Below, piece after piece: positions 8,845 through 16,616 of a DNA stretch of 56,295 nucleotides. This stretch comes from Paenibacillus mellifer (GTDB lineage Bacteria > Bacillota > Bacilli > Paenibacillales > Paenibacillaceae), in contig NZ_JALPRK010000029.1 in assembly GCF_023195895.1 (NCBI RefSeq), positions 1 through 56,295 on the forward strand, written 5' to 3'. A program made the translations under genes and the position numbers. Position 1 is the first letter of the stretch, and each line of letters begins with the position of its first letter. Under the pieces are notes generated by a model. The model was given only the letters and a program-made list of their open reading frames with translations. It did no database searches and was not told the origin of the DNA.

Positions 8845-9285
8845 TTACTTTAAAATAAATTCTTTTGAAGCCAACTGATTGTTGTCTATTTCAAAAATAC
8901 ATTTATATTTACCTGTGGACCAACCCGCAGAAGTTAATTGAACTACCTGCCCAGACATGCCCTTGGTAATGTGAACATGTTGTTCCATTACAGTATCCGA
9001 TGTTGCAAGTTCCTTAACAAGGAGCCTTCCGTGATGGGTACCTTTGCTCATTTCTGGAAATTCAATGAGAATCTTTATTCCGTTTCGGTTAATGAATTCC
9101 GAACTACTATCAGTGAAAGTGAAAGTTTCATCATTAAGATTATAACCCATACTAATTACATAGATATTAGATCCTCTGGTATTACTATTTAGATAGTCCA
9201 TAATCTTACTGGTGCTAAAATAGAGAAAGATAACAATAGACAGTAAGACTATTCCAATAATAATGACCATCTTTCTATTCTTCAT
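8845..9285 (-). CDS. Hypothetical membrane-anchored protein
   Basis: 146-aa protein I do not recognise. Residues 1-6 are basic (MKNRKM), 7-24 form one strongly hydrophobic segment, and the rest is extracytoplasmic in prediction, rich in beta-forming residues and with few charges in runs, ending KEFILK. It could be an immunoglobulin-like or export-associated accessory domain. It lies 31 bases after the stop of the next minus-strand gene (9317), probably the same transcript. Both are markedly more AT-rich than the surrounding genes, consistent with recent acquisition. Start ATG 9285 has only a distant GGAGGG, so the exact start is uncertain. Confidence 0.6.
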   Translation of the reverse strand: MKNRKMVIIIGIVLLSIVIFLYFSTSKIMDYLNSNTRGSNIYVISMGYNLNDETFTFTDSSSEFINRNGIKILIEFPEMSKGTHHGRLLVKELATSDTVMEQHVHITKGMSGQVVQLTSAGWSTGKYKCIFEIDNNQLASKEFILK

Positions 9286-9316
9286 TTACCCGATTTGGCC
9301 CTCCAAGAAATTTATT

Positions 9317-9919
9317 TTACAGGTCATATTTATTAAGGCGTTCATCACCGCCTAAAAAAATAAAACTTGAGCAATTGTACCCTTTGTTCCGGTATCCGGT
9401 ATAATATCCAGACGCCTTTTGTTTTTGATTACAATAAACATTGGCGGTGCTCGGACTCTCTACTGTATTCATACTCTCTTGTAAACAATATCTACCTTGG
9501 GCGTATGCCTGGAATAATAATGGGTTACTACTATACATAACTCCACCAGCAATTGCTAATGCACAATCAGAATTATTTGCAGGGAAGTTAGCTCCATTAT
9601 CCCAATCTGATTTATTACAACTTACGTGTCCTTCATTAGTTAGTAACAACATCTTACCTTTACCTTCCCCTAAAATTGCTCCTACACCAATTCCATTCCA
9701 TGAATCAGGATCTGAAAGAGGAGTAATTTCAGAAGAATTAGTTGCTGATGATTTGGAGAAATCAGGATCCATCTTACTTTCCGAACTGGCAACCAAATCA
9801 CCAAAGTTAATTCTTGCATCTACTGGAATATGATTCAATCCATTATCAAGGATAACTTCTTGTTCATGAATTAAGTTGTTTACGCTGTAAACACTAATTT
9901 TATGGAGACCAGATGTCAA
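9317..9919 (-). CDS. C-terminal part of a split secreted protein (possible permuted NlpC/P60-like)
   Basis: 200-aa frame with a poor TTG start and no ribosome site. The same frame is open further upstream to about 10042, where it overlaps the end of the signal-peptide frame at 9993-10229, and the extra residues continue the same beta-rich style. I therefore read it as the C-terminal part of one secreted protein of about 300 aa broken by a single-base frameshift in an A-rich stretch. The fold is unknown. A GHVSC motif in the middle and a YNCSSFI motif near the C-terminus, in that order, recall circularly permuted NlpC/P60 (YiiX-like) enzymes, where the His block comes before the Cys; this is speculative. 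It has about six cysteines, fitting an exported protein. Confidence 0.5.
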   Translation of the reverse strand: MTSGLHKISVYSVNNLIHEQEVILDNGLNHIPVDARINFGDLVASSESKMDPDFSKSSATNSSEITPLSDPDSWNGIGVGAILGEGKGKMLLLTNEGHVSCNKSDWDNGANFPANNSDCALAIAGGVMYSSNPLLFQAYAQGRYCLQESMNTVESPSTANVYCNQKQKASGYYTGYRNKGYNCSSFIFLGGDERLNKYDL

Positions 9920-9992
9920 TCCATCAAGGTAAAATTCCCCATTAGATAGATTTACATTACTACCATCAATCTGTAAAGTGGTTTCTGGAAGG

Positions 9993-10229
9993 CTAGTTAT
10001 TATTTCTACCGTATTGTTGTTTATTTGAGCAATTCAAATCAATTCCGATTTGGTCATACAACTTTTCAACAACTTCTGGTGTCCTATCAGCAAACTGTAC
10101 TATCGTATTCAAATGCCCGTGAATACTACTAGTCGATTCCTCCAAACCGTCCGCATAAGCCGGAGAAGCAATAGTAAATAATAAAACTACAGCTGATGCA
10201 AACGTGAATAGACGAAAAGATTTTTTCAT
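9993..10229 (-). CDS. N-terminal part of split secreted protein (signal peptide)
   Basis: 78-aa frame starting with a textbook signal peptide: basic MKKSFR, a hydrophobic core and a cleavage site after ASPAYA (residue 26). GGAGATGATGAGCT places a good ribosome site before ATG 10229, so this is the true 5' end of the gene. The mature part is short and ends in a low-complexity Asn/Gln stretch just where the other frame (9317-10042) opens, which points to a frameshift rather than a complete small protein. Whether it is a real mutation or a sequencing error cannot be told here. Confidence 0.6.
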   Translation of the reverse strand: MKKSFRLFTFASAVVLLFTIASPAYADGLEESTSSIHGHLNTIVQFADRTPEVVEKLYDQIGIDLNCSNKQQYGRNNN

Positions 10230-10470
10230 AGCTCATCATCTCCTAAGATAAGGTATTTGTTACAAATCCAATGATAAAAATCTAAAAAAATAAAAAAACA
10301 TTACAAATTTCATATGATAATTATTTTATTTTGGGTATAATTATATTTTCCACTAATTAGTTAAATTGGTGTCATTGTACATATCATTTTCATTTGAGGA
10401 GTTTGGGAAAGAGTTTCAGATTAAAGGGCTGTATACTCTCTGGTCTTGACCATTGTCCCCCGTCTTAGGG

Positions 10471-10617
10471 CAGCCGATTGCGCATCACGCGCGTGAAGGT
10501 CATCCGCCTCGTCGTTGAGGAGCCGGATGAGGAAATCGAAGAGGAATAAGGCGGACAAGCTCCGTCCGGTTACATAACGCCGCACCTCCTAGCTAAGGGG
10601 GTACGGCGTTATTTTTT
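10471..10617 (+). repeat. Right copy of 147-bp direct repeat (orphan gene tail plus terminator)
   Basis: Contains the last 25 sense codons and stop of the CorC/HlyC-type gene with no start or body, then spacer and terminator. It is identical to 8524-8601 over the coding part. To its left (10230-10470) is AT-rich sequence with no gene that I can support, apart from the 5' region of the secreted gene. To its right (10618-10737) is the cotJ leader. Confidence 0.9.
10574..10617 (+). terminator. Duplicated intrinsic terminator upstream of cotJA
   Basis: Same stem as 8627-8670 (ATAACGCCGCACC / GGTACGGCGTTAT) with a different loop and a longer T tract. It now insulates cotJABC from the island. Confidence 0.85.
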
Positions 10618-10737
10618 TGTGAAATTGCGCCTCCTCCGGTTCATTATTTGGGCGATTGTCATATGTTAATGGTAGGATGCAGGGAAAATTTGGCGATTGC
10701 GCCTGCATGACCATGTTTAAAGAAGGAGGAAGTTTCT

Positions 10738-10956
10738 TTGAGCCATCCTCAGGAACGTGTGTGGACCCCTTTTATAGGCCCATTCGACCCATGTCCGCCG
10801 ATCACGCACAAAACCTACAGCACCCCTCCGCAGCTGTTTATCCACTTTCAGCCCCCGAATTTGCCGCAGTTTAGCCCGATGGATGCCCTGAAACACGGCA
10901 CATTATGGCCGGCGTTGTACAGTCCTTATGAATCCAAATGGGGAAAAGGACGGTGA
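10738..10956 (+). CDS. cotJA: Spore coat-associated protein CotJA
   Basis: 72-aa Pro-rich protein of the CotJA family, assembled into the spore coat with CotJC. The family pattern of a short N-terminus, a PFDPCPP segment and aromatic/proline-rich body is clear. Translation starts at TTG 10738, seven bases after AGAAGGAGGA. Four bases separate it from cotJB. The leader at 10618-10737 follows the duplicated terminator; a CATATG element there could be part of a mother-cell sigma-E promoter, but the match is weak. Confidence 0.9.
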   Translation: MSHPQERVWTPFIGPFDPCPPITHKTYSTPPQLFIHFQPPNLPQFSPMDALKHGTLWPALYSPYESKWGKGR

Positions 10957-10960
10957 TCTC

Positions 10961-11239
10961 ATGAATACGAATCCCAACAATCAACCGTTCGACCAGGAGT
11001 ATTATGAAAAGCTTGAGAAGCTGCAGGCGCTGGACTTTGCGCTGGTGGAGCTGAATTTGTACCTCGACACGCACCCGGATGATCTGGCGGCGATTCAGCA
11101 GTTTAATCAGCTGACCCAGGAACGGACGCAGCATGCGAACCATTTTCAGCAGTTGTACGGCCCGCTGCAAAACTTCGGGCGAGCCTATTCGAAATTCCCT
11201 TGGGAATGGTCGAAAAGCCCTTGGCCTTGGCAGGTTTAG
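10961..11239 (+). CDS. cotJB: Spore coat protein CotJB
   Basis: 92-aa CotJB family protein, predicted helical, with the typical YYEKLEKLQALDFALVEL-type core and the tail EWSKSPWPW. It acts with CotJA and CotJC in coat assembly. I start at ATG 10961; an upstream in-frame ATG at 10928 lies inside cotJA and lacks a better ribosome site. Second gene of cotJABC. Confidence 0.9.
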   Translation: MNTNPNNQPFDQEYYEKLEKLQALDFALVELNLYLDTHPDDLAAIQQFNQLTQERTQHANHFQQLYGPLQNFGRAYSKFPWEWSKSPWPWQV

Positions 11240-11290
11240 CAACCTGCCTTCAATCCGTGATGGGAAGCTAAAGGAGGTTAATCAGGCGAT

Positions 11291-11860
11291 ATGTGGGTGT
11301 ATGAGAAAAAGCTGCAATACCCGGTTCGCGTCAGCAAATGCGATCCGCGGATGGCCAAACTGCTGATCGAGCAGTACGGCGGCGCTGACGGCGAGCTGGC
11401 GGCGGCGCTGCGTTATTTAAATCAGAGATATACGATCCCCGACAAGGTGATCGGACTCCTGAACGACATTGGGACGGAAGAATTCGCCCATCTCGAAATG
11501 ATCGCAACGATGGTCTACAAGCTTACCAAAGACGCGACGCCGGAGATGCTGAAGGCGGCCGGTATGGATCCTTATTACGTGAACCACGATAAGGCTCTCT
11601 TCTACGAGAACGCGGCAGGGGTGCCTTGGACGGCGGCGTACATCCAGGCCAAAGGCGATCCGATCGCCGACCTGTACGAGGACATCGCGGCCGAGGAAAA
11701 AGCGCGGGCTACATACCAGTGGCTCATCGACATGACCGACGACGTCGATATCCAGGACAGTCTGAAGTTCCTTCGTGAGCGCGAGATCGTACACAGCCTG
11801 CGGTTCCGTGAAGCGGTGGAGATCCTGAAAGAGGATCGGGAGCATAAGAAATTCTTCTAA
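11291..11860 (+). CDS. cotJC: Spore coat manganese catalase-like protein CotJC
   Basis: 189-aa ferritin-like protein of the manganese catalase family. It begins with the family's MWVYEKKLQYPV and keeps the carboxylate/His metal ligands: E in GADGELAAALRY, the EEFAHLE pair, EEKARATYQ, and E/H in REREIVHSL. It is expected to decompose hydrogen peroxide in or near the spore coat. AAGGAGG precedes the ATG. Last gene of the cotJ operon. Confidence 0.93.
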   Translation: MWVYEKKLQYPVRVSKCDPRMAKLLIEQYGGADGELAAALRYLNQRYTIPDKVIGLLNDIGTEEFAHLEMIATMVYKLTKDATPEMLKAAGMDPYYVNHDKALFYENAAGVPWTAAYIQAKGDPIADLYEDIAAEEKARATYQWLIDMTDDVDIQDSLKFLREREIVHSLRFREAVEILKEDREHKKFF

Positions 11861-11901
11861 TTGTTGAAATGAACTCATTCTATCGTTGAAGGTGATACGT
11901 T

Positions 11902-12099
11902 ATGGCCAAAAATAAACGTGGAAAATCGCTCTGGCACCTGCCGTCGCGCAGCCGGGGAACGTGTCCGGTGTGCGGAAGCACACGAATCAAGCTGCTGTAT
12001 GTCAAGAATACTAGCGCAGGGCAGCAACTGAAAGTTTGCAAGAAATGCTCGAACGCTTCGCAGGTTAGAATTGATGCGGCAGGCCAGCAGGTGGGTTGA
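11902..12099 (+). CDS. Small zinc-ribbon protein
   Basis: 65-aa basic protein with two CxxC knuckles (CPVCGS and CKKC) spaced 24 residues apart, a classic zinc ribbon, preceded by a basic N-terminus (MAKNKRGK). GAAGGTGAT lies before ATG 11902. It may bind nucleic acid or ribosomes, but no specific family is recognised. It sits 41 bases after cotJC on the same strand and might be co-transcribed during sporulation. Confidence 0.6.
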   Translation: MAKNKRGKSLWHLPSRSRGTCPVCGSTRIKLLYVKNTSAGQQLKVCKKCSNASQVRIDAAGQQVG

Positions 12100-12195
12100 T
12101 GTGAGGAGTGTATAGGCAATGAGGTAGGAGAAGAACGGCTGGGCCGATCTTCTCCTATTTTTGATAGCGGAACTTTTTACCGTTATGCGGCCTTA

Positions 12196-12400
12196 AATGG
12201 GTTAGTTATCAGAAAATAACGACCCAAAAGGGCGTTATTCTCTGGTGAAGGCTCCCAATTCCCACATTTAGTCTCCTTTTTCTCATAATAGCGCCACAAA
12301 AGTCCCTTATTTCCTCCAATTGCAAGCGTACGCGAGAAATAAGGCCATTTTTTACCGCTAAACAAGAGCGTATAACTCGCCCCAACTCTGGATTTTCTTT
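12196..12400. repeat. Intergenic palindromic elements (12100-12476 gap)
   Basis: The gene-free stretch between the zinc-ribbon gene and the AI-2E-type transporter holds two imperfect stem-loops: CAGAAAATAACGACCC / GGGCGTTATTCTCTG around AAAA (12209-12247), and a longer one with arms CCTTATTTC / GAAATAAGG and flanking complementarity (about 12289-12356). A similar CTTATTT-bearing palindrome is at 50695-50828. Before them, CGGCTGGGCCGATC near 12136 may be part of a terminator. No gene is supported here. Confidence 0.5.
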
Positions 12401-12476
12401 TTGGTCCGAAAACCAATAATATAGAATAGAGATCTTTTTATTCGCACGAATTATATAAAGATAGGTGATGATGAGA

Positions 12477-13556
12477 ATGAATCTGCTGGAAAGATGGACC
12501 CGCGGAGCGAAATTTGTCTTGATTTTGCTGGCCATCGTTTACGTGTTTTCCTTGGTAAGGCCCTTTTTTCTCCCCATGCAGGCTGTAATCGGAGCCATTT
12601 TGATTCCGCTGCTGTTGGCAGGTTTCTTCTACTATTTGCTCCGCCCCGTGGTCCAGTATATGGAAAGGCATAAGATCAAGCGATCTATTGCGATCCTCAT
12701 CCTTTATGTCGTCATGGCGATTTTGGCTCTTGGATTTATTGCCGGGGTATGGCCGCTATTGCAAACCCAATTGATCAATCTTGTGCAAAACATTCCCCAG
12801 TTCGTGAATCTGCTGGATGCGCAACTGAAGGAATGGGGAGAAACTCCTTTCCTCTCGTCGATTATTCCATCCGATTCCGGGTTAGCCACGAATTTCTCGG
12901 AATATTTAAGCAAAGGGATCTCTTTCTTGACGAATTACCTGAGCGGCTTCGTCTCTTTCCTGTCCCAATTCGCGATCGTGCTGTTTACGTTCCCGATCCT
13001 GCTCTACTACATGCTGAAGGAAGGCCATCGCTTCAAACGCAGCTTGGTTAAGCTCTCGCCCATCCGCTACCGGAAGGAAGTGTTTCGTGCTGCCAGAGAC
13101 ATGGACAAAGCGCTAAACGATTATATCATCGGCCGAGTGATCGTGAACACAGCGCTGGGCGTGCTGATGTTCATCGGCTTCTTGATCATCGGGCTGCCGT
13201 ATGCGTTGTTGTTGACGACGATTGCGGTCATTCTGAATTTCATCCCCTTGTTCGGGGCGATCATTTCCGCTATCCCGATTGTCATTATTGGCCTCATTGA
13301 GTCCCCGTCCACCGGCATCTGGGCGTTGGTCATTATTTTGGTGGCGCAGCAAGTTCAGGATAACGTTATCTCTCCCTACGTTTTTGGGAAAAAGCTGGAC
13401 ATCCATCCGGTCACGACGATTCTGCTTGTGTTGGGAAGCGGCAATTGGTTCGGCATCATCGGCATGCTGGTCGTCATCCCGGTCTACATGCTGATCAAAA
13501 TCGCCTGGAAGCGGCTTTATAAGCTGTTCCTCAGATCCCAATGGGAAACGTTATGA
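12477..13556 (+). CDS. AI-2E family transporter (UPF0118)
   Basis: 359-aa polytopic membrane protein of the AI-2 exporter/PerM family. It has two N-terminal helices, a third helix before an extracytoplasmic helical domain (about 85-165), and a C-terminal block of four to five helices containing the family-typical PYALLLTT and NFIPLFGA. Members export autoinducer-2 or act as ion/proton antiporters, so the substrate is open. Start codons GTG 12465, ATG 12468, 12471 and 12477 are in frame; AGGTGAT is best placed for 12477. Confidence 0.85.
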   Translation: MNLLERWTRGAKFVLILLAIVYVFSLVRPFFLPMQAVIGAILIPLLLAGFFYYLLRPVVQYMERHKIKRSIAILILYVVMAILALGFIAGVWPLLQTQLINLVQNIPQFVNLLDAQLKEWGETPFLSSIIPSDSGLATNFSEYLSKGISFLTNYLSGFVSFLSQFAIVLFTFPILLYYMLKEGHRFKRSLVKLSPIRYRKEVFRAARDMDKALNDYIIGRVIVNTALGVLMFIGFLIIGLPYALLLTTIAVILNFIPLFGAIISAIPIVIIGLIESPSTGIWALVIILVAQQVQDNVISPYVFGKKLDIHPVTTILLVLGSGNWFGIIGMLVVIPVYMLIKIAWKRLYKLFLRSQWETL

Positions 13557-13623
13557 GCATTGTGCTATAATCGGGTTGTTCGAATACTGCGAATAAACTA
13601 TAGCAGGCGAAAGGGTGCCAGGC

Positions 13624-14172
13624 ATGAAACGGAATACCATCTTGGCGGCGGTCGGGGTCATTACGGTTGCCGCGTTGGGAAGTTATTTTCTCATTACGGG
13701 ACAAGCCGATAAGGAAACAGAATCAAATGCGATAGACGCTCAGAACATCAAGCAGCTAGTCCAGGACTACAGCGTTGGGAAATTAAGCGCCAAGTCCGCG
13801 TCCATTACGTCGAATCAACTGATTGTGGACGGCGATACGGCCGACTCGATGACGTATGATCTGCCGAAGGATGAATTCTTCGTCTCGATCGCGCCTTACG
13901 TGGATCAAACGCATCCCTGTGAAATTCACAGCTTAACCGGATGCCGGGGCGAAATGACCGAGCAGGAGTTCCAAGTGAACGTTACCGATGCGAATGGGAA
14001 TACCGTGCTGGACCAAAAGATGAAGTCCCAAGCGAACGGATTTATCGACTTGTGGTTGCCGCGCGATCAAACCTACCGTGTTCAGGTTATCCATAACGGG
14101 AAAACAGTTGAGTCGGAAATCTCCACGTTCGATGGAGATCAAACCTGCATTACGACGCTACAGCTCAGCTGA
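13624..14172 (+). CDS. CueP family metal-binding protein
   Basis: Extracytoplasmic protein (182 aa) of the CueP family; the enterobacterial member is a periplasmic copper-binding protein that hands copper to superoxide dismutase. An N-terminal hydrophobic segment (about 5-25) could be a signal peptide or anchor. The family core is clear: DYSVGKLSAKSASIT, YDLPKDEFF, and the metal-binding cysteines in HPCEIHSLTGC and DQTCIT. ATG 13624 is preferred over GTG 13615 because AAGGGTG is then at the right distance. No copper regulator or exporter is adjacent. Confidence 0.85.
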   Translation: MKRNTILAAVGVITVAALGSYFLITGQADKETESNAIDAQNIKQLVQDYSVGKLSAKSASITSNQLIVDGDTADSMTYDLPKDEFFVSIAPYVDQTHPCEIHSLTGCRGEMTEQEFQVNVTDANGNTVLDQKMKSQANGFIDLWLPRDQTYRVQVIHNGKTVESEISTFDGDQTCITTLQLS

Positions 14173-14185
14173 TGTGAACAATCTC

Positions 14186-14223
14186 AAAAACGACGGACCC
14201 TCATGAGAGGGTCCGTCGTTTTT
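14186..14223. terminator. Bidirectional terminator
   Basis: A perfect 17-bp inverted repeat (AAAAACGACGGACCCTC / GAGGGTCCGTCGTTTTT) around ATGA, with A and T runs on both sides. It separates the convergent CueP and TauE/SafE genes. Confidence 0.95.
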
Positions 14224-14241
14224 GGTCGTTAAGACCGCCAG

Positions 14242-15012
14242 CTATAACAAGAGGATCGCACCGCCCATCATAGGGGTGAGCACCATGAAGGTTTTCAACC
14301 AGACAACAGGCACGCGTTTCGTGAACTTGGCTCCAACATAAGCGCCGGACATTGTACCGATCACAACCGCGAGGAGCAAATGCACATCTAGGTACCCAAT
14401 GGTGAAGTAACCGGCCCCTCCCGCTAAGGCGATCGGCATAATGACCAACATCGTTGTGCCGGCAGCGTACCGCATTGACATTCCCAGGAGCAACATCAGC
14501 CCCAGTTGGATAAATGGGGTCGATCCGATACCGAACAATCCCGATAAGGAGCCGGTAATCAAGCCGATAAGCGGCGCTATCAACCAGAAACGAACGCTTT
14601 TGACTGTGACGAGCGTCGTATCGTCGGGCGCTTTCGGGCGCCGAGAAACGTATACCATTCGAAACCACAAGGCCAATCCGGAGGCAAATAGCATGCCGGA
14701 GGTCAGATATCCCAGCCGATCCCCGGGAATCAGCGAGGACCAGCCCGAGCTGATCCACGCCCCTGCCGCACCGGTCAAGCCAACGACCACTCCGGCTCGC
14801 AGCTCCATATTTCCTTCCCGGTAATGGCTGATCGAACCGGAGAAGGACGAGAAGAACATGGCGGCCAGCGCAGTCCCTAACGCCGTATGTATCGGGTAAC
14901 CGAAGACGACAGTCAGAATCGAGATGATGAATCCCGATCCGCCCGCCCCTACGAAGCCAAGCAGGAAGCCAAGCGCCAGCATGACCAGGGCCACTTCAAC
15001 GAGCGGGATCAA
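14242..15012 (-). CDS. TauE/SafE family sulfite/anion exporter
   Basis: About 256-aa permease with seven to eight hydrophobic segments, repeated twice as typical of TauE/SafE; members move sulfite, sulfoacetate or related organic anions. The glycine-rich GFVGAGGSGF in the first helix and GLFGIGSTPF in the second half are diagnostic. I place the start at TTG 15012: a GGAGG in the end of the carboxylesterase gene lies five bases before it, and the TTGA overlaps that gene's TGA stop. A longer upstream extension would encode a hydrophilic, atypical leader. Coupled translation suggests that ester hydrolysis and anion export may be linked. Confidence 0.8.
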   Translation of the reverse strand: MIPLVEVALVMLALGFLLGFVGAGGSGFIISILTVVFGYPIHTALGTALAAMFFSSFSGSISHYREGNMELRAGVVVGLTGAAGAWISSGWSSLIPGDRLGYLTSGMLFASGLALWFRMVYVSRRPKAPDDTTLVTVKSVRFWLIAPLIGLITGSLSGLFGIGSTPFIQLGLMLLLGMSMRYAAGTTMLVIMPIALAGGAGYFTIGYLDVHLLLAVVIGTMSGAYVGAKFTKRVPVVWLKTFMVLTPMMGGAILLL

Positions 15013-16493
15013 GCCATCCTCCAAACCTGGTGAGGAACATGGATCCCGGCCGGGGCCGGCAAGTCCTTGCGCACGGAGCTTGCTAGGTCCAGCACCAGCG
15101 TGGCCTGATCTTCTCCGTAAACAGGCCAAGCTGGCAATAGCTTGGTGTTCGGGTCGCCGTTATGGATAAACGCGCTCCAGGCCGACCTCATCCCGCGCGC
15201 AAGTTCGCGCATCTCAGCCGTCACGGCATAAGGATCGTCGGAAGGCGGCGTAGGCATGAAGCCGGTATTGCCCGCGGCCAGTGCCGTTTGGATCAAGCTG
15301 CCTTCATATCCATGGATCGCGCCAAGCCTGCCGCCACACCGCAGGCGATACATCCATACAGGCGCCCCGGATAAGATGACGGCCTCCGCGAACTGCATCG
15401 CCCCGATCCCATACAAGTGTTCCGTTAAGGTTCGGGTCCAAGCAACGTCAGGGGACACGGATTTGCTGTAATGCTGATAAGCATACCAGACGGCGTCAGC
15501 ATTCCTTCCGAAGAATCCTTCGAGCACCTCCAAGTCCGGGGATTGAAGCCGTGGATCATTCTGAATAAAAATCGCTGCCTCGTCCTCGTTGAACCCGACT
15601 AAGAGCGGCGGCAGCTCTTGACTGTGCTTAAGGGTCGCAAGCGGATCCGGAGGGATGACAAGGCCGTCGGCCACGGGACCGAACATATGCAAGCCATGCG
15701 AGGTATCAAAGCCTACAGCCGATTGCGCTTCAATCAGCTTCTCTGCGGGTAGCTCAAGCAATTGGCGCGAGTTTGCCGATGACAGTCCCAGCTTCTCCAA
15801 CAACCCCCGAGTGGTCACGCCCGCGGTCTGTGGATCCCGAATCGCTTGCGTTGCGCCGCTCTGTACAATCGCGCGGTGAAACAGGCCGCGTGCCTTCGGC
15901 AGGACATAAAGGGAAGCCACGCATTTGGCTCCTGCGGAATTCCCGATGACGGTGACGCGTGAAGGGTCGCCGCCAAAGGCGGCGATATTGTGCTGAACCC
16001 ACTGCAAAGCTGCGACAATATCAAGCATCCCATTGTTGCCCGAAGTCGCATACTCTTCGCCAAGCAGCTCTTTCAACTCCAAGAAACCTAACGCTCCCAG
16101 CCGATAGTTCAGAGATACATATACGATGCCTTCTTCGGATGCGAATCTGAGACCGTCACATTCCGCCCCTGATCCTCCTACAAATCCCCCGCCGTGGATA
16201 TAGACCATGACGGGTTTAAGCCCATCGCTCACGTTTTCCGGCGTCCATACGTTCAGAACCAAGCAATCTTCGGACTGTTTAAGTTCCGACAGGATACCTT
16301 CTAGCGCCGGAGTCTGAGGTGCGGTTGGACCGAAACGCTCGCAGGATCTTACGCCTTGCCACGGCAGCGGAGGAGCAGGCGGTTTGAATCTTCGCAGTCC
16401 CCCCGTCGGAGATGCGTAGGGGATGCCTCTGAATACGTAGGTTCCTTCCAACTTCAAGCCCTCGACTTTGCCTGACAACGTCTGCACAATCAA
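15009..16493 (-). CDS. Type-B carboxylesterase
   Basis: 494-aa alpha/beta-hydrolase of the carboxylesterase/lipase family (pnbA-like), hydrolysing carboxylic esters in the cytoplasm. FRGIPYA is the usual N-terminal motif, EDCLVLNVW follows, the oxyanion loop is HGGGF (100-104), and the nucleophile elbow GNSAG puts Ser186 in the active site; a Glu in NEDEAA and a His in AIHGYEG complete the likely triad. Start is TTG 16493 with GGAG nine bases upstream. It overlaps the exporter gene and is divergent from the LysR gene, which probably regulates it. Confidence 0.9.
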   Translation of the reverse strand: MIVQTLSGKVEGLKLEGTYVFRGIPYASPTGGLRRFKPPAPPLPWQGVRSCERFGPTAPQTPALEGILSELKQSEDCLVLNVWTPENVSDGLKPVMVYIHGGGFVGGSGAECDGLRFASEEGIVYVSLNYRLGALGFLELKELLGEEYATSGNNGMLDIVAALQWVQHNIAAFGGDPSRVTVIGNSAGAKCVASLYVLPKARGLFHRAIVQSGATQAIRDPQTAGVTTRGLLEKLGLSSANSRQLLELPAEKLIEAQSAVGFDTSHGLHMFGPVADGLVIPPDPLATLKHSQELPPLLVGFNEDEAAIFIQNDPRLQSPDLEVLEGFFGRNADAVWYAYQHYSKSVSPDVAWTRTLTEHLYGIGAMQFAEAVILSGAPVWMYRLRCGGRLGAIHGYEGSLIQTALAAGNTGFMPTPPSDDPYAVTAEMRELARGMRSAWSAFIHNGDPNTKLLPAWPVYGEDQATLVLDLASSVRKDLPAPAGIHVPHQVWRMA

Positions 16494-16580
16494 GATGATC
16501 GTCTCCTATCTATTCGATGTTGTGACTATTATAGCTTGCTTGATTTCATGAACCATAATATATATTTGAATATGAAGATC

Positions 16581-16596
16581 ATAACTTATAGGTTAT
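16581..16596. promoter_or_regulatory. Candidate LysR operator
   Basis: Interrupted palindrome ATAAC-TTATAG-GTTAT in the 123-base gap between the divergent esterase and LysR genes, 20 bases before the LysR start. It has the T-N11-A character of LysR boxes and would let the regulator control both directions. Confidence 0.45.
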
Positions 16597-16616
16597 AAAC
16601 GAGGGGGACCTTCCGC

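Noticed and set aside
10656..10874. Frame of 72 codons overlapping the cotJA start
   Set aside because: It overlaps the CotJA frame, lacks a ribosome site and has no sensible composition.
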